64,000 nucleotides of DNA, taken from Halorussus halophilus. GTDB taxonomy: Archaea > Halobacteriota > Halobacteria > Halobacteriales > Haladaptataceae. The translations under genes were made by a program, and so were the position numbers. Location of the stretch: the NCBI RefSeq assembly GCF_008831545.1, contig NZ_CP044523.1, positions 3,534,001-3,598,000 of the forward strand, read 5' to 3'. Below the pieces are notes generated by a model that was not told the origin of the DNA, searched no databases, and was given only the letters and a program-made list of their open reading frames with translations. Of the stretch, positions 51,569-61,176 are shown piece by piece. Position 1 is the first letter of the stretch, and the number at the start of each line of letters is the position of its first letter.

Positions 51569-51821
51569 TTGGTACTCTTCCCTGACAATTCCGTCAGGCG
51601 CTTTTTATGTTCTGTGTAGACTGTCAGTGACAACCGGCAATAAATGGGGGTCGATACTCGGCTTCATTTCGGCGACAGACGCTCTCTCCGGACGGTTCGT
51701 GTGTGTATTAAATTACTAACAGCCCTTGAGTGAATGTCGCACACCTACTCAGGGATTAGTGCCTCGGACGAATCTCGCGCGCGGACGGAGTTGATAAATT
51801 TTCTTGGAAATTGGACATTTG

Positions 51822-51975
51822 GGTGGCGCGCGCTGGTCGCGGCCTTTACTGGCCGCGCCGTTTCGCGCGAGGGACGAGTATCGCAAGCCGAGACGACGCG
51901 CTCCGGCGCGTCGTCTGTACTGAGAAACGCAGTCGGTTGGGAGGACGTGGCCTCGCGGTGCTGTGCGGTGCGGTC
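51822..51975 (+). repeat. Dispersed repeat family C, copy 3
   Basis: Contains GGTGGCGCGCGCTGGTCGCG, TTTCGCGCGAGGGACGAG and CGGTTGGGAGGACGTGGC before GCGGTGCTGTGCGGTGCGG. An extra palindrome GACGACGCGCTCCGGCGCGT sits at 51892. Confidence 0.7.
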
Positions 51976-52132
51976 TTCATAGGTATCGGGTGTAGCTAGC
52001 CTCCATTCAGCCACGCCGGAATCGTCGTGAGCATTGTACTCTAAGCCACACCGAAACAACTCCGGGAAGACCACCACAACATCTTCGTCCGCAGACGAAA
52101 CCCCCAATAGTCACCGCCGAATCGAATACGCT

Positions 52133-53095
52133 GTGTACGCGCTGGAACTCGGAGGAGAGGACGACCGATTCGCCGCCGCGGAGGCCGCGAGCGCGGCGAC
52201 CGGCGTCGAAGTCGCCGCGCCCGGACTCGCGACTGCAACGACGATTAGCGACCGAGTGCAGACGCTCGCCTACACCCACCGCGCGAGCGAGTTGCTCGGC
52301 ACGACGGACGCCGACGTGGAGAGCGCGAAAGTTCTGCTCGAAGCCAGCGACCTGAGCAGGGAGGGCACAGTCGCCGTCCGTGCCCGAGACGTTCGCGAAA
52401 CTGCCGACATCGACACCCAACGCGCCGAGCGCGAACTCGGACAGGTCCTCGTGGACGCAGGTTTCACAGTCGATTTGGATGACCCGGACCACGAACTTCG
52501 GGCACTCTTTTCCAAGGAAACCTGCCTCCTCGGCTGGCTCGAAACCGTGAGTATCCGCGACTACGGCACTCGAAAACCGACCGACCGGCCGTTCTTCCAA
52601 CCCGGTGGGATGGACCCACTCCTCGCTCGGGCGCTGGTCAATCTCGCCGGAGCGTGCCCCGGCGCGAAGATACTCGACCCGATGTGTGGCACCGGCGGCG
52701 TCCTCATCGAAGGCGGACTCGTCGGCGCAACGGTGTACGGCACCGACGCCCAGCGCAAGATGGCTCGCGGCGCGGCGACGAATCTGGACCACTACCTCGA
52801 CTCGGGGTGGGCGACGATGCAGGGCGACGCGACGCACCTGCCGTTTCCCGACGGTAGCCTCGACGGTGTCGTCTTCGACGCGCCCTACGGCCGCCAGTCG
52901 AAGATTGCGAACCTCGGCTTAGACGATTTGGTAGAGGGCGCGCTCGAAGAAGCCAAGAGAGTAGCAGAGCGAGCAGTCGTGGTCGGCGACCGCTCGTGGG
53001 CCGACGCAGCACGCGAGGCAGGGTGGGAAGTCGAATCGGAGTTCGAGCGGCGAGTGCATCGCTCGCTGGACCGATTTATTATCGTCCTAGATTAG
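52133..53095 (+). CDS. trmG10: tRNA (guanine10-N2)-dimethyltransferase TrmG10
   Basis: 320 residues from GTG at 52133, chosen because family proteins begin M-Y-A/L-L-E-L-GGEDD and the longer frame to 52034 adds an uncharacteristic Ser/Thr tail. An N-terminal THUMP-type region precedes a SAM methyltransferase: ILDPMCGTGGVLIEGGLVG (motif I), GDATHLPFPDGSLDGVVFDAPYGRQS (motif IV DAPY). It forms m2/m2,2G10 in tRNA. Converges on the thioesterase gene with a four-base overlap. Confidence 0.93.
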   Translation: MYALELGGEDDRFAAAEAASAATGVEVAAPGLATATTISDRVQTLAYTHRASELLGTTDADVESAKVLLEASDLSREGTVAVRARDVRETADIDTQRAERELGQVLVDAGFTVDLDDPDHELRALFSKETCLLGWLETVSIRDYGTRKPTDRPFFQPGGMDPLLARALVNLAGACPGAKILDPMCGTGGVLIEGGLVGATVYGTDAQRKMARGAATNLDHYLDSGWATMQGDATHLPFPDGSLDGVVFDAPYGRQSKIANLGLDDLVEGALEEAKRVAERAVVVGDRSWADAAREAGWEVESEFERRVHRSLDRFIIVLD

Positions 53096-53538
53096 TCCTC
53101 GTCGCTCTCTGCCGCCAGCGCTTTCTCTCGCAGTCGTTCGTCTTCCTCGGTTTCGACCACGAGTTCGGGCACTTCCACGGGGGAACCATCCTCGCCGATA
53201 GCGACGAAGGTGAAACACGACTCCGTCGTGCGCTCGGTCTCGCCCGTTCTGGGGTCCTCGCGCCACGCACGCAGTCGAACGCGGACACTGGTTCGACCGG
53301 CCGCGTAGACGTATGCCTCCACGAGCGCGGTGTCGCCCACTGGAATCGGCCGGTGGAAACTGAGGTCCTCGACGCCCGCCGTAACGCAGGTTTCGCCCGC
53401 GAAGCGCATCGCGGCCATCGCGCCGAGTTCGTCCATCCACTTCATCAACTCGCCGCCGTGGAGCGTCTCGTAGTTGTTGGCGTCGTTCGGTTGGACGCGA
53501 AAGCGGTTTTCGAGGTAGGTGTCCGTGGGTGTTGGCAT
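53092..53538 (-). CDS. Acyl-CoA thioesterase (hot-dog fold)
   Basis: 148 residues from MPTPTDTYLENRFRVQPND. NNYETLHGGELMKWMDELGAMAAMRFAGETCVTA matches BACH/YciA-type hot-dog thioesterases (HGG loop and DE catalytic acids), and EDLSFHRPIPVGD is the substrate loop. Hydrolyses acyl-CoA. Its 3' end overlaps trmG10 by four bases on the other strand. Confidence 0.93.
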   Translation of the reverse strand: MPTPTDTYLENRFRVQPNDANNYETLHGGELMKWMDELGAMAAMRFAGETCVTAGVEDLSFHRPIPVGDTALVEAYVYAAGRTSVRVRLRAWREDPRTGETERTTESCFTFVAIGEDGSPVEVPELVVETEEDERLREKALAAESDED

Positions 53539-53621
53539 GGAGAAAATATCGTATCGAGACGTGATGAGCGTCCGGGTCTGGGGCAGGGGACGACGGCGAG
53601 AGAGAACACGAGCTTCGAACG

Positions 53622-54482
53622 TTATTCCACGAGTCGCTCGATTTCCGTCACGAGAATCCCGCTCGCGCCCACGCTCTTCAAGTCGTTGATGGTCTCGAAC
53701 ACGTCGCGTTCGTCCACGACGGCGTGGACGGCGACCATGCCGTCGCCGTTCCCGTCGCCTTCGATGTCCATCACCGTCGGACCGCCGAGACCTGGAATCA
53801 CGTCCTTGACCTCGCCGAGTTTGTCCGCGGGGGCGTTCATCATCAGGTAGCGCTTGCCGTCCGCCGAGAGGACCGACTGGAGCGCCATCACGATTTGCTG
53901 GACTTTCTCGTCCTCGACCACGTCTTCGCGTGCAAAGAGGTGGACCGAACTCGCCAGCACTTCGTCCACGATGCCGAGGCGGTTGACTTTCAGCGTCGTC
54001 CCCGTACTCGTGATGTCGATGATAGCGTCGGCCATCTCGACGTGGGGCGTCAACTCCGTCGCGCCGCTGACCTCCACGATGTCCGGCGAGACGCTCTGGT
54101 CGGCGAAGTACTGCTCGGCGATGTTGGGGAACTCCGTGGCGACAGTTTTCCCCGCGAGGTCTTCGACTGACTCGATGTCGCCATCTTCCGGCGCGGCGAG
54201 GACGAGTCTGCACTGGCCGAACTCCAAATCGAGCAGGTCGGTCACGTCGCCGGGGTCAGCCTCCCGAACTTGGTCGAGTCCGGTGATGCCGACGTCTGCA
54301 GCACCGTCGCTGACGTACTCGGGAATGTCGGCGGCGCGCGCGAAGAGGAGCGTCACCTCGGGGTCTACCGTGTCGGCGTACAGCTTTCGGTCCGCGCCAT
54401 CGACGGCGTGCAGGCCCGCGTGTTCGAGCAGGTCCATCGACGGGTCGTGCAGTCGGCCCTTGTTCGGGACGGCGATTCGCAT
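53622..54482 (-). CDS. hisG: ATP phosphoribosyltransferase HisG (long form)
   Basis: 286 residues. [46 protein letters not shown], and DIISTGTTLK-type [12 protein letters not shown] motifs are those of HisG. The C-terminal ~75 residues ([40 protein letters not shown]) form the regulatory ACT-like HisG_C domain, so no HisZ is needed. First step of histidine synthesis, feedback-inhibited by histidine. ATG at 54482. Confidence 0.97.
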   Translation of the reverse strand: MRIAVPNKGRLHDPSMDLLEHAGLHAVDGADRKLYADTVDPEVTLLFARAADIPEYVSDGAADVGITGLDQVREADPGDVTDLLDLEFGQCRLVLAAPEDGDIESVEDLAGKTVATEFPNIAEQYFADQSVSPDIVEVSGATELTPHVEMADAIIDITSTGTTLKVNRLGIVDEVLASSVHLFAREDVVEDEKVQQIVMALQSVLSADGKRYLMMNAPADKLGEVKDVIPGLGGPTVMDIEGDGNGDGMVAVHAVVDERDVFETINDLKSVGASGILVTEIERLVE

Positions 54483-54821
54483 ATGTGTGTTTTGCAACTC
54501 GCTCGGCGGGGAACTAGTTTTCGACGCCACCTTTTTTCTCGTCGGGTGCCTACGCGCCGGAGGCGCTTGGCACCCTCCTCCAAAAAATCTGGACCAAAAA
54601 AATCGACGCTTGAAATCTGTGCGCGCCGCGCACAGATTTCGCACGTCTTCCACGATTGGTTCGACTACAGTACAGCACCGCACAGCGAGGTCAACAGCCG
54701 TGCGCCGACCGCATTGGTGACCGACAATATCCACAAAAAGTTACAGAACTCGCGTTGCGTCGAATCGGCGGGTTTCGCAGGCACCCGAACCACCTTTTCC
54801 CGTGGGAGTCAATCGATTGGC
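54483..54821. repeat. Non-coding island with family A copy 2
   Basis: 339 bases. 54527-54650 is family A copy 2: CACCTTTTTTCTCGTCGGGT, then CTCCTCCAAAAAATCTGGAC and GAAATCTGTGCGCGCCGCGC. Next to it is the inverse GCGGTGCTGT word (54667-54682). No gene. Confidence 0.75.
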
Positions 54822-56030
54822 ATGAACCACACTTTCGAGTGCATCTTCTGCGGTTCGAGGGCCGCCCCTGCCGACAAGTCTTCCTCGTGTACCGACTGCG
54901 GCGGCCCGCTCGAAGTCGCGCTCGACGCCGACGAACTGCCGAGTTCTCTTCCCGAAACCGACCGGCGAGACCTGTGGCGCTACGCCGACTTCCTGCCGAC
55001 AGAGGGCATCACCCCGATTTCGATTGGCGAGGGCTGGACGCCACTGACCGAACTTCCTACCGTCTCCGAGAACCCCACCGTCCTCCTGAAGAACGAGACG
55101 ACCAATCCCACGTGGTCGTGGAAGGACCGCCTCGCTGCCGTGGTCGTTCCTCACGCTGTCGCCGCAGGAGCAGAGAAAATCGCCACCTCGACCTCTGGCA
55201 ACCACGGGAGCGCCATTGCCGCGTACGCCTCCCGTGCTGGAATCGAGCAGGTTCTCACTTTCGTCTCGCCGTCGAGCGAAACGCCCCACCATCGTCAGAT
55301 GCGCGCCTACGGAGCCGAATCGCTGGCACTGACCGACTACGGGGAGCGCAAGAATCTGCTCCGAGAACTCGCCGACCGTGGCTGGTTCGTCGGGTACAAC
55401 CTCCAGAACCGCTACACTGCGCAACCGTACGTCTACGAGGGCTACAAGACAATCGCCTTCGAGTTGGTCGAGCAACTCGACAAGGTCCCCGACGCCATCG
55501 TCGCTCCGGTCGGTGCGGGTGATGGCTTCTACGGTATCTGGAAGGGATTCCGAGAACTCCGAGAACTCGGCATCGTCGAGACCACGCCCAAGATGGTCAG
55601 CGCCGAATCGGCAGAACGCCATCCCCTCGCCAAAGCCCACCAGTCAGACGCCGAGACGGTCGGCAGAGACGACGGCCCGGAACCACTCAGTACCTCCACG
55701 ATGGGCACTACCTCTGGGACTCACGCACTCCAAGCAGTTCGAGACTCCGACGGCGCGGCCTACGCCGCCGACCGAGAGACGGTCGAACAGGCAATCAGAG
55801 ACTGCGGCCACGACGGCATCTTCCTCGAACCGGCCTCGGCGCTCGCGCCCGCAGTCGTCTTGCAAGCCATCGCAGACAACCAACTCGACGCCTCAGACAC
55901 CGTCGTTTGCGTCGGTACTGGTGCAGGCGTCGCGTGGCCCGAGAAGACGGTGGAGGCCGTGGGAACTGCGCCGACCGTCGAACCGACCGTGGAGGCAGTT
56001 GCCGAGGCAGTTTCGCTCGACTTGGACTGA
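54822..56030 (+). CDS. thrC: Threonine synthase-like PLP enzyme with N-terminal zinc ribbon
   Basis: 402 residues from MNHTFECIFCGSRAAPADKS. CIFC...CTDC makes a zinc ribbon typical of archaeal ThrC. PLP Lys is in NPTWSWKDRLAAVVVPHA, and TSTSGNHGSAIAAYASRAGI is the phosphate/substrate loop. PVGAGDGFYGIWKGFREL and FLEPASALAPAVVL complete the fold. It forms threonine from O-phosphohomoserine. A cystathionine-type paralogue is the alternative. Hom genes are not nearby. Confidence 0.92.
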   Translation: MNHTFECIFCGSRAAPADKSSSCTDCGGPLEVALDADELPSSLPETDRRDLWRYADFLPTEGITPISIGEGWTPLTELPTVSENPTVLLKNETTNPTWSWKDRLAAVVVPHAVAAGAEKIATSTSGNHGSAIAAYASRAGIEQVLTFVSPSSETPHHRQMRAYGAESLALTDYGERKNLLRELADRGWFVGYNLQNRYTAQPYVYEGYKTIAFELVEQLDKVPDAIVAPVGAGDGFYGIWKGFRELRELGIVETTPKMVSAESAERHPLAKAHQSDAETVGRDDGPEPLSTSTMGTTSGTHALQAVRDSDGAAYAADRETVEQAIRDCGHDGIFLEPASALAPAVVLQAIADNQLDASDTVVCVGTGAGVAWPEKTVEAVGTAPTVEPTVEAVAEAVSLDLD

Positions 56031-56078
56031 AAACTCCGTCCCGATGGTTTGACACCCCTCGCCCGAGAAGACGGAGCC

Positions 56079-57368
56079 ATGACGACGCTCCAAATCGTGG
56101 GCGGGCAGGTACTACGCCCGGACATGACCGTCGAAGACGGCGACGTGCTGGTAGACGCAGACGAAGGGACGATTCTTGCAGTCGGCGAGACCCCAGCGGG
56201 CGACGAGACGCTCGACGCAGAAGGCAACCTCGTGATGCCGAGTCTGGTCAACGCCCACGGGCACGCGGCGATGACGCTCCTGCGAGGCTACGCCGACGAC
56301 AAGGAACTCGACGCGTGGCTACAGGAGGACATCTGGCCAGTCGAGGGCGCGCTCACTGCCGAGGACGTGCGCGTCGGCACCGACCTCGCGCAGTTGGAGA
56401 TGATTCGGTCGGGGACGACCGCCTTCGCGGACATGTACTTCGAAGTGCCGGAAGTCGTCGAATCCGTCGAAAAAGCCGGTCTACGTGCCCGCGTCGGCCA
56501 CGGGGTCGTGACCGTCGGCAAGGACGAGCAAGCAGCCCGAGAGGACTTCCAGACGAGCCTCGACGTCGCCAAAGAATTCGACGGCGCGGCAGGAGGCAGA
56601 ATCAAGACTGCGGTCATGCCCCACAGCCTGACGACCGTCGCAGAAGAGTATCTGCGCGAATACGTCGCCAAGGCCCGCGAAGCGGAAATCCCGCTTCACT
56701 ACCACGCCAACGAGACGCGCCACGAAGTCGATCCAATCGTCGAGGACGAAGGCAAACGACCGCTCGAATACGCCCGCGAACTAGACATGACCCAGCAATC
56801 GGACTTCGTCGCCCACGGCGTCCACACCGACGAGACCGAAATCGACCTCTTAGCCGAGTCGGGAACTGCGGTCGTCCACTGCCCGGCGTCGAACATGAAA
56901 CTCGCCAGCGGGATGGCTCCCGTCCAGCAGATGCTCGATGCGGGTGTCACGGTCGGTCTCGGCACCGACGGTGCGGCCTCGAACAACGACTTAGACATGT
57001 TCGACGAGATGCGAGACGCCGCGATGCTCGGCAAGTTGTCCGCCGAGGACGCTAGCGCGGTGCCCGCCGAAGCAGTCGTGGAGATGGCGACGAGAGGAAG
57101 CGCGAGTGCGCTCGGCTTCGATAGCGGCCGAATCGAGGAAGGTGCGAACGCCGACATCGCCGTGCTGGACTTAGACGCCGCGCACCTCACGCCCCATCAC
57201 GACCTCGTGAGTCACCTCGCGTACGCGGCCCGCGGGTCGGACGTTCGACACACTATCTGTGACGGACAGGTCCTCATGCACGACCGGGACGTGCTGACCC
57301 TCGATGCGGCCGCAGTGCGGTCGAAGGCGGAGGAACACGCCGCCGCCGCAGTCGAGCGTGCCGAGTGA
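56079..57368 (+). CDS. mtaD: Amidohydrolase of the S-adenosylhomocysteine/5'-methylthioadenosine deaminase type
   Basis: 429 residues from MTTLQIVGGQVLRPDMTVED. Metal motif NAHGHAAMTLLRGYADD (HxH), HYHANETRHEVDPIVED, FVAHGVHTDE and LGTDGAASNNDLDMFDEM are all those of the ATZ/TRZ-MtaD family. It would deaminate SAH or MTA. AhcY, which also uses SAH, lies 1.1 kb downstream, so a role in SAH recycling is reasonable; substrate not proven. Confidence 0.93.
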   Translation: MTTLQIVGGQVLRPDMTVEDGDVLVDADEGTILAVGETPAGDETLDAEGNLVMPSLVNAHGHAAMTLLRGYADDKELDAWLQEDIWPVEGALTAEDVRVGTDLAQLEMIRSGTTAFADMYFEVPEVVESVEKAGLRARVGHGVVTVGKDEQAAREDFQTSLDVAKEFDGAAGGRIKTAVMPHSLTTVAEEYLREYVAKAREAEIPLHYHANETRHEVDPIVEDEGKRPLEYARELDMTQQSDFVAHGVHTDETEIDLLAESGTAVVHCPASNMKLASGMAPVQQMLDAGVTVGLGTDGAASNNDLDMFDEMRDAAMLGKLSAEDASAVPAEAVVEMATRGSASALGFDSGRIEEGANADIAVLDLDAAHLTPHHDLVSHLAYAARGSDVRHTICDGQVLMHDRDVLTLDAAAVRSKAEEHAAAAVERAE

Positions 57369-57560
57369 CGAATTATGTACAGATTTCTCTACGTGACAGC
57401 GAAGAAATGACTCGTTGACCTAATCGAGATTAAACGTTCTGCGGGCGTTCTAAACTTTCTAGACGAATATGTGGCTTTTATGGACTATCCGAACACCCCC
57501 CTGAACCATCCGAACGGCAGTCGGGGTTTAATGTGTCCTTTCGCATCAGGACGATTTGCA
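57369..57560. other. Intergenic region before a secreted protein gene
   Basis: 192 bases, no gene. AT-rich. TATA-like GGGTTTAATG at 57524-57533 lies about 28-37 bases before the ATG at 57561. Confidence 0.45.
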
Positions 57561-58286
57561 ATGAACTCGAAACGAACCCTGACCGCCGTCGCGCTTGCTG
57601 GCCTTCTGCTCGTGTCGGCACTCGCGTCTGCGGGCAGTGTCGCAGGAAGTACCGCCGCCAACGCAACGGCGAACGACAGCCTCTCCGTCTCCGTCGAAAA
57701 CGTCGGCAACGACGGTGCGACGGTGATGGTCACCGCGAACGACTCTGCGGTCGCGAACGCCTCGGTGAGCGTCGAAGCGACTGACAACAACAGCACGTAC
57801 GCGGGAGCGGGCGACTACGAGACGGGACCGGACGGGACCGTCTCGCTCCCCGAACCTGAACAGAACGTGACCGTCTCCGTCACGGCCGAGAGCGGCAACC
57901 TTTCGGAGACGACGACGGCGACGCTGACCACCGCCGAAGAGTCGGACGAACCGAAATCCTTCGGCCAGATGGTCTCCTCGTTCGTCCACCAGATGCTCAA
58001 CGCGGGCGACACCGACGGCCCGCTCGGTCAGGCTATCTCGGAGTTCGTCACGTCGAACAACCCCGGTTCGGAACACAAGCCCGACCACGCTGGCAAGCCT
58101 GACGACGCAGGCAAGAAGGACACGGGCAAGCCCGCACACGCTGGCGGCCCCGACAACAGCACCGCTGAAGGCGACGACGACCAGTCGCCCGGTAACTCCG
58201 GTAACGGCAACGACGAGACGGACGACGACAAGAAGGGCAACGGCAACGACAAGGCCAAGAAGGGCAACAACGGCAAAGGCAACTAA
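57561..58286 (+). CDS. Secreted protein with beta domain and low-complexity Gly/Asn/Lys tail
   Basis: 241 residues from MNSKRTLTAVALAGLLLVSA (signal). Residues ~30-130 form Ig-like repeats (VTVSVTAESGNLSETTTATL). A helical patch FGQMVSSFVHQMLNAGDTDG lies near 145. The tail is rich in charged and small residues (KPDHAGKPDDAGKKDTGKPA; KKGNGNDKAKKGNNGKGN). No anchor motif recognised. Unknown family. Confidence 0.82.
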   Translation: MNSKRTLTAVALAGLLLVSALASAGSVAGSTAANATANDSLSVSVENVGNDGATVMVTANDSAVANASVSVEATDNNSTYAGAGDYETGPDGTVSLPEPEQNVTVSVTAESGNLSETTTATLTTAEESDEPKSFGQMVSSFVHQMLNAGDTDGPLGQAISEFVTSNNPGSEHKPDHAGKPDDAGKKDTGKPAHAGGPDNSTAEGDDDQSPGNSGNGNDETDDDKKGNGNDKAKKGNNGKGN

Positions 58287-58387
58287 CGCCCTCGCATCGC
58301 ACTGCTGACCTGCTTCGTTTTTCGTGGACTGAATCGATCACGAACCACCGCGTCAACCTTTGGTACCGCACACCGAATCCGCCTTCG

Positions 58388-58420
58388 GTAGCGTTCGCTA
58401 CTCCGCTTCGGTAGCGTTTT
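58388..58420 (+). promoter_or_regulatory. Two mutually exclusive small hairpins upstream of ahcY
   Basis: GTAGCG (58388-58393), CGCTAC (58396-58401) and GTAGCG (58411-58416) can pair in either of two ways. The second pairing is followed by TTTT. The region is 26 bases or more before the ATG at 58446. It resembles an attenuator but stems are only six bases. Confidence 0.35.
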
Positions 58421-58445
58421 GGGCGCGGTCCCCATGTTTTCGCGT

Positions 58446-59729
58446 ATGGTAGACTACCCGACGATTAGCGAGCAGGTAGACGACGTAGAATCTGCTCGCG
58501 CGGAAGGCCATCGAAAGATGGACTGGGCGCGCGAACACATGCCGATTCTCACCGCGATTCAGGACGAGTTCGGCGACTCGAAGCCGTTCGACGGCCAGCG
58601 AATCGGGATGGCGATGCACGTCGAAGCCAAGACCGCAGTGCTGGTCGAGACGCTCGCCGAAGCGGGCGCGGACGTGGTGGTCACTGGCTGTAACCCGCTC
58701 TCCACGCACGACGACGTGAGCGCGGCACTCGACGAGCACCCGAACATCGACTCCTACGCGAAGCGCGGCGTGGACGACGAGGAGTACTACGAGGCCATCG
58801 AGGCCGTCATCGACCTCGAACCGACCATCACCGTGGACGACGGCATGGACCTCGTCGCGGCGATTCACGAGGACTACCCCGAACTCATCGACTCCATCGT
58901 CGGCGGTGCCGAAGAGACGACCACCGGCGTCCACCGACTGCGCGCGATGGACGACGACGGCGCACTCGAATACCCCGTCTTCGCGGTCAACGACACGCCG
59001 ATGAAGCGCCTGTTCGACAACGTCCACGGCACGGGCGAATCCTCGCTTGCGAACATCGCCATGACCACGAACCTCTCGTGGGCGGGCAAGAACGTCGTCG
59101 TCGCGGGCTACGGCGACTGCGGTCGCGGCGTCGCCAAGAAGGCGTCGGGCCAGAACGCGAACGTCATCGTCACGGAAGTCGAACCCCGGCGCGCGCTCGA
59201 AGCCCACATGGAGGGCTACGACGTGATGCCGATGACCGAGGCGGCCGAAGTCGGCGACGTGTTCCTCACGACGACGGGCAACCGCGACGTGATTACGACG
59301 GAACACTTCGAGAAGATGCAAGACGGCGTCCTGCTCGCCAACGCAGGTCACTTCGACGTGGAGGTCAACTTAGACCAGCTTTCGGACCTCGCAGTCGCAG
59401 AGCGCGACGCCCGCGACGGCGTCCACGAATACGAGATGGCGGACGGTCGCCGCCTCAACGTCCTCGCGGAAGGTCGCCTCGTGAACCTCGCCTCGCCAAT
59501 CGCGCTGGGCCACCCGGTCGAAGTCATGGACCAGAGCTTCGGCATCCAGTTCGTCTGCGTGCGCGAGATGGTGGAGAACGGCGAGACCTACGACGCCGGC
59601 GTCCACGACGTGCCGGACGAACTGGACAAGGAGATTGCCGAGATTAAATTGGAGGCCGAGGGCATCGAGTACGACGACCTCACCCCCGAGCAGGCCGACT
59701 ACATGGGTAGCTGGGAACACGGGACGTAG
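58446..59729 (+). CDS. ahcY: S-adenosylhomocysteine hydrolase
   Basis: 427 residues from MVDYPTISEQVDDVESARAE. Substrate blocks: GQRIGMAMHVEAKTAVLVET, VTGCNPLSTHDDVSAAL, GGAEETTTGVHRLRAM, FAVNDTPMKRLFDNVHGTGES; NAD site VVVAGYGDCGRGVAKKASG; LANAGHFDVEV. It splits SAH into adenosine and homocysteine, removing a methyltransferase inhibitor. The upstream mtaD-type gene uses the same compound. Confidence 0.98.
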   Translation: MVDYPTISEQVDDVESARAEGHRKMDWAREHMPILTAIQDEFGDSKPFDGQRIGMAMHVEAKTAVLVETLAEAGADVVVTGCNPLSTHDDVSAALDEHPNIDSYAKRGVDDEEYYEAIEAVIDLEPTITVDDGMDLVAAIHEDYPELIDSIVGGAEETTTGVHRLRAMDDDGALEYPVFAVNDTPMKRLFDNVHGTGESSLANIAMTTNLSWAGKNVVVAGYGDCGRGVAKKASGQNANVIVTEVEPRRALEAHMEGYDVMPMTEAAEVGDVFLTTTGNRDVITTEHFEKMQDGVLLANAGHFDVEVNLDQLSDLAVAERDARDGVHEYEMADGRRLNVLAEGRLVNLASPIALGHPVEVMDQSFGIQFVCVREMVENGETYDAGVHDVPDELDKEIAEIKLEAEGIEYDDLTPEQADYMGSWEHGT

Positions 59730-59780
59730 ACACCTGCCCTTATACCAACGTTTTTCTCTCGGACGTTCGATAGGAGTACC

Positions 59781-60722
59781 ATGACCCTCCACCACGCCGC
59801 GGACCCGAGTGCGGAGGCCGAACCGTATCTCGACACACTCGGGAATCTCTGTGACTACTACGACGTAGACGCCGAATCGAAGTACGTCGAACTCGACGGT
59901 CCCGCCAGTCGTGTCCACTATCTAACCGCGGGCGAGGGACCGCCGCTCCTGCTCTTGCACGGTCTCGGTAGCACGGCCGCCGTCTGGATTCCGCTGCTCG
60001 ACGCGCTGACTGACCACTTCACCGTCTACGTGCCCGAACGACCTGGACGGGGGCTTTCGTCTGCTGTAGACTACCGAAAGACCGGCTTCCGGCACTTCTC
60101 GGTCGATTACGTCGCGGACTTCCTCGACTCGCTCGGAATCGACGAGACTGCGGTGATGGGCAACTCGCTCGGCGGCTTTCAGGCGCTGGCGCTCGCCGTC
60201 GATTATCCCGAACGCGTTCAGAAACTCTGTCTCGTCGGCGCACCGGCGGGACTCTCTCGGTCGGTTCCGTTCCTGTTCCGACTGTTTGACGTGCCACTGT
60301 TCGGTCGGTGGCTGTTCGACTACACGACTGCCGAGACGATTCCGGAAGCGCGCGCCGCGGCCCGGCGACTGGACGTGGTGGACGATTCGGCGCTCCCGGA
60401 CTGTTACTTCGAAGTCGGACTTCTCGGCGAACAGTTGCCCGGCCAGCACGAGAGTCTCTGGTCGCTATTGGAAGCACTCGGGACGTTCCGGGGGATGCGT
60501 CAGCGGTTCGACCTCAGGGAGAAGTTGGCGGGGAGCGAAATCCCCACCCGATTCGTCTGGGGCACCGAGGACTACTTCTGGCCGCCGGACGTCGGCGAGG
60601 AGACGGTCGAAGCCATGCCGAACGCCGAACTGGTCGTCCTCGACGGCGAGGGTCACGTGCCGTGGCTGGAACCCAACGCCGCCGCGGAGGAGGCCGTCGT
60701 GGAATTTCTGGCCGCCGAGTGA
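59781..60722 (+). CDS. Alpha/beta-hydrolase-fold enzyme
   Basis: 313 residues. PPLLLLHGLGSTAAVWIPLL is the oxyanion region, MGNSLGGFQALALAVDYP holds the Ser nucleophile, FVWGTEDYFWPPDVGEETV the Asp region, and LDGEGHVPWLEPNAAAEEAV the His. Similar to epoxide hydrolase/meta-cleavage hydrolases. Substrate unknown. Follows ahcY by 51 bases. Confidence 0.92.
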   Translation: MTLHHAADPSAEAEPYLDTLGNLCDYYDVDAESKYVELDGPASRVHYLTAGEGPPLLLLHGLGSTAAVWIPLLDALTDHFTVYVPERPGRGLSSAVDYRKTGFRHFSVDYVADFLDSLGIDETAVMGNSLGGFQALALAVDYPERVQKLCLVGAPAGLSRSVPFLFRLFDVPLFGRWLFDYTTAETIPEARAAARRLDVVDDSALPDCYFEVGLLGEQLPGQHESLWSLLEALGTFRGMRQRFDLREKLAGSEIPTRFVWGTEDYFWPPDVGEETVEAMPNAELVVLDGEGHVPWLEPNAAAEEAVVEFLAAE

Positions 60723-60773
60723 TTGGCGACTGACGACGAGTAGCGTTTTGCTTTGCCACCGCCTGTACCACGC

Positions 60774-61163
60774 ATGGACCGCCGAAACGTCTCCAGTGGC
60801 ACCGAGTGGGAACCGAAGGTCGGCTACTCGCGGGCAGTGCGCGTCGGCGACGAGGTACACGTCTCCGGCACGACAGCGACAGACGAAAACGGCAACCTCG
60901 TCGGCGCGGGCGACCCCTACGAGCAGACGAAGCAGACGCTCGCAAACGTGGTCTCTGCGCTCGAAGAAGCGGGCGCGAGCGTCGAGGACGTAGTGCGAAC
61001 GCGAATCTACGTCACCGATATCGACCAGTGGGAGGCAGTCGGGCGAGCGCACGGCGAGGTGTTCGGCGACGTGCGTCCGGCTACGAGCATGGTGCAGGTC
61101 GCGCGACTCATCGACCCCGAGATGCTCGTCGAAGTCGAAGCGGTCGCCAAGGTCGAAGTGTAG
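60774..61163 (+). CDS. ridA: RidA/YjgF/UK114 family deaminase
   Basis: 129 residues from [80 protein letters not shown] and [13 protein letters not shown] follow the RidA pattern. It hydrolyses reactive enamine/imine intermediates. Converges on FNT-type gene. Confidence 0.93.
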   Translation: MDRRNVSSGTEWEPKVGYSRAVRVGDEVHVSGTTATDENGNLVGAGDPYEQTKQTLANVVSALEEAGASVEDVVRTRIYVTDIDQWEAVGRAHGEVFGDVRPATSMVQVARLIDPEMLVEVEAVAKVEV

Positions 61164-61176
61164 GCCCGTCCCCGCT

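Larger units (their letters stand above)
51533..52132. repeat. Non-coding island: tbp promoter and repeat family C copy
   Basis: 600 bases. 51533-51570 is the tbp promoter. 51590-51760 shows no gene. 51822-51975 is family C copy 3 and ends with GCGGTGCTGTGCGGTGCGG (51956-51974). 51990-52132 contains the run-up to trmG10 with no clear gene; an in-frame ATG at 52034 gives a long atypical extension. Confidence 0.65.

Noticed and set aside
51734-51982. 82-residue open frame in the island before trmG10
   Set aside because: It runs across repeat family C and has no domain or codon-use support.
52034-52132. Longer N-terminus for TrmG10 from ATG 52034
   Set aside because: It would add a Ser/Thr/Asn-rich stretch absent from the family; the GTG at 52133 gives the conserved YALELGGEDD beginning.
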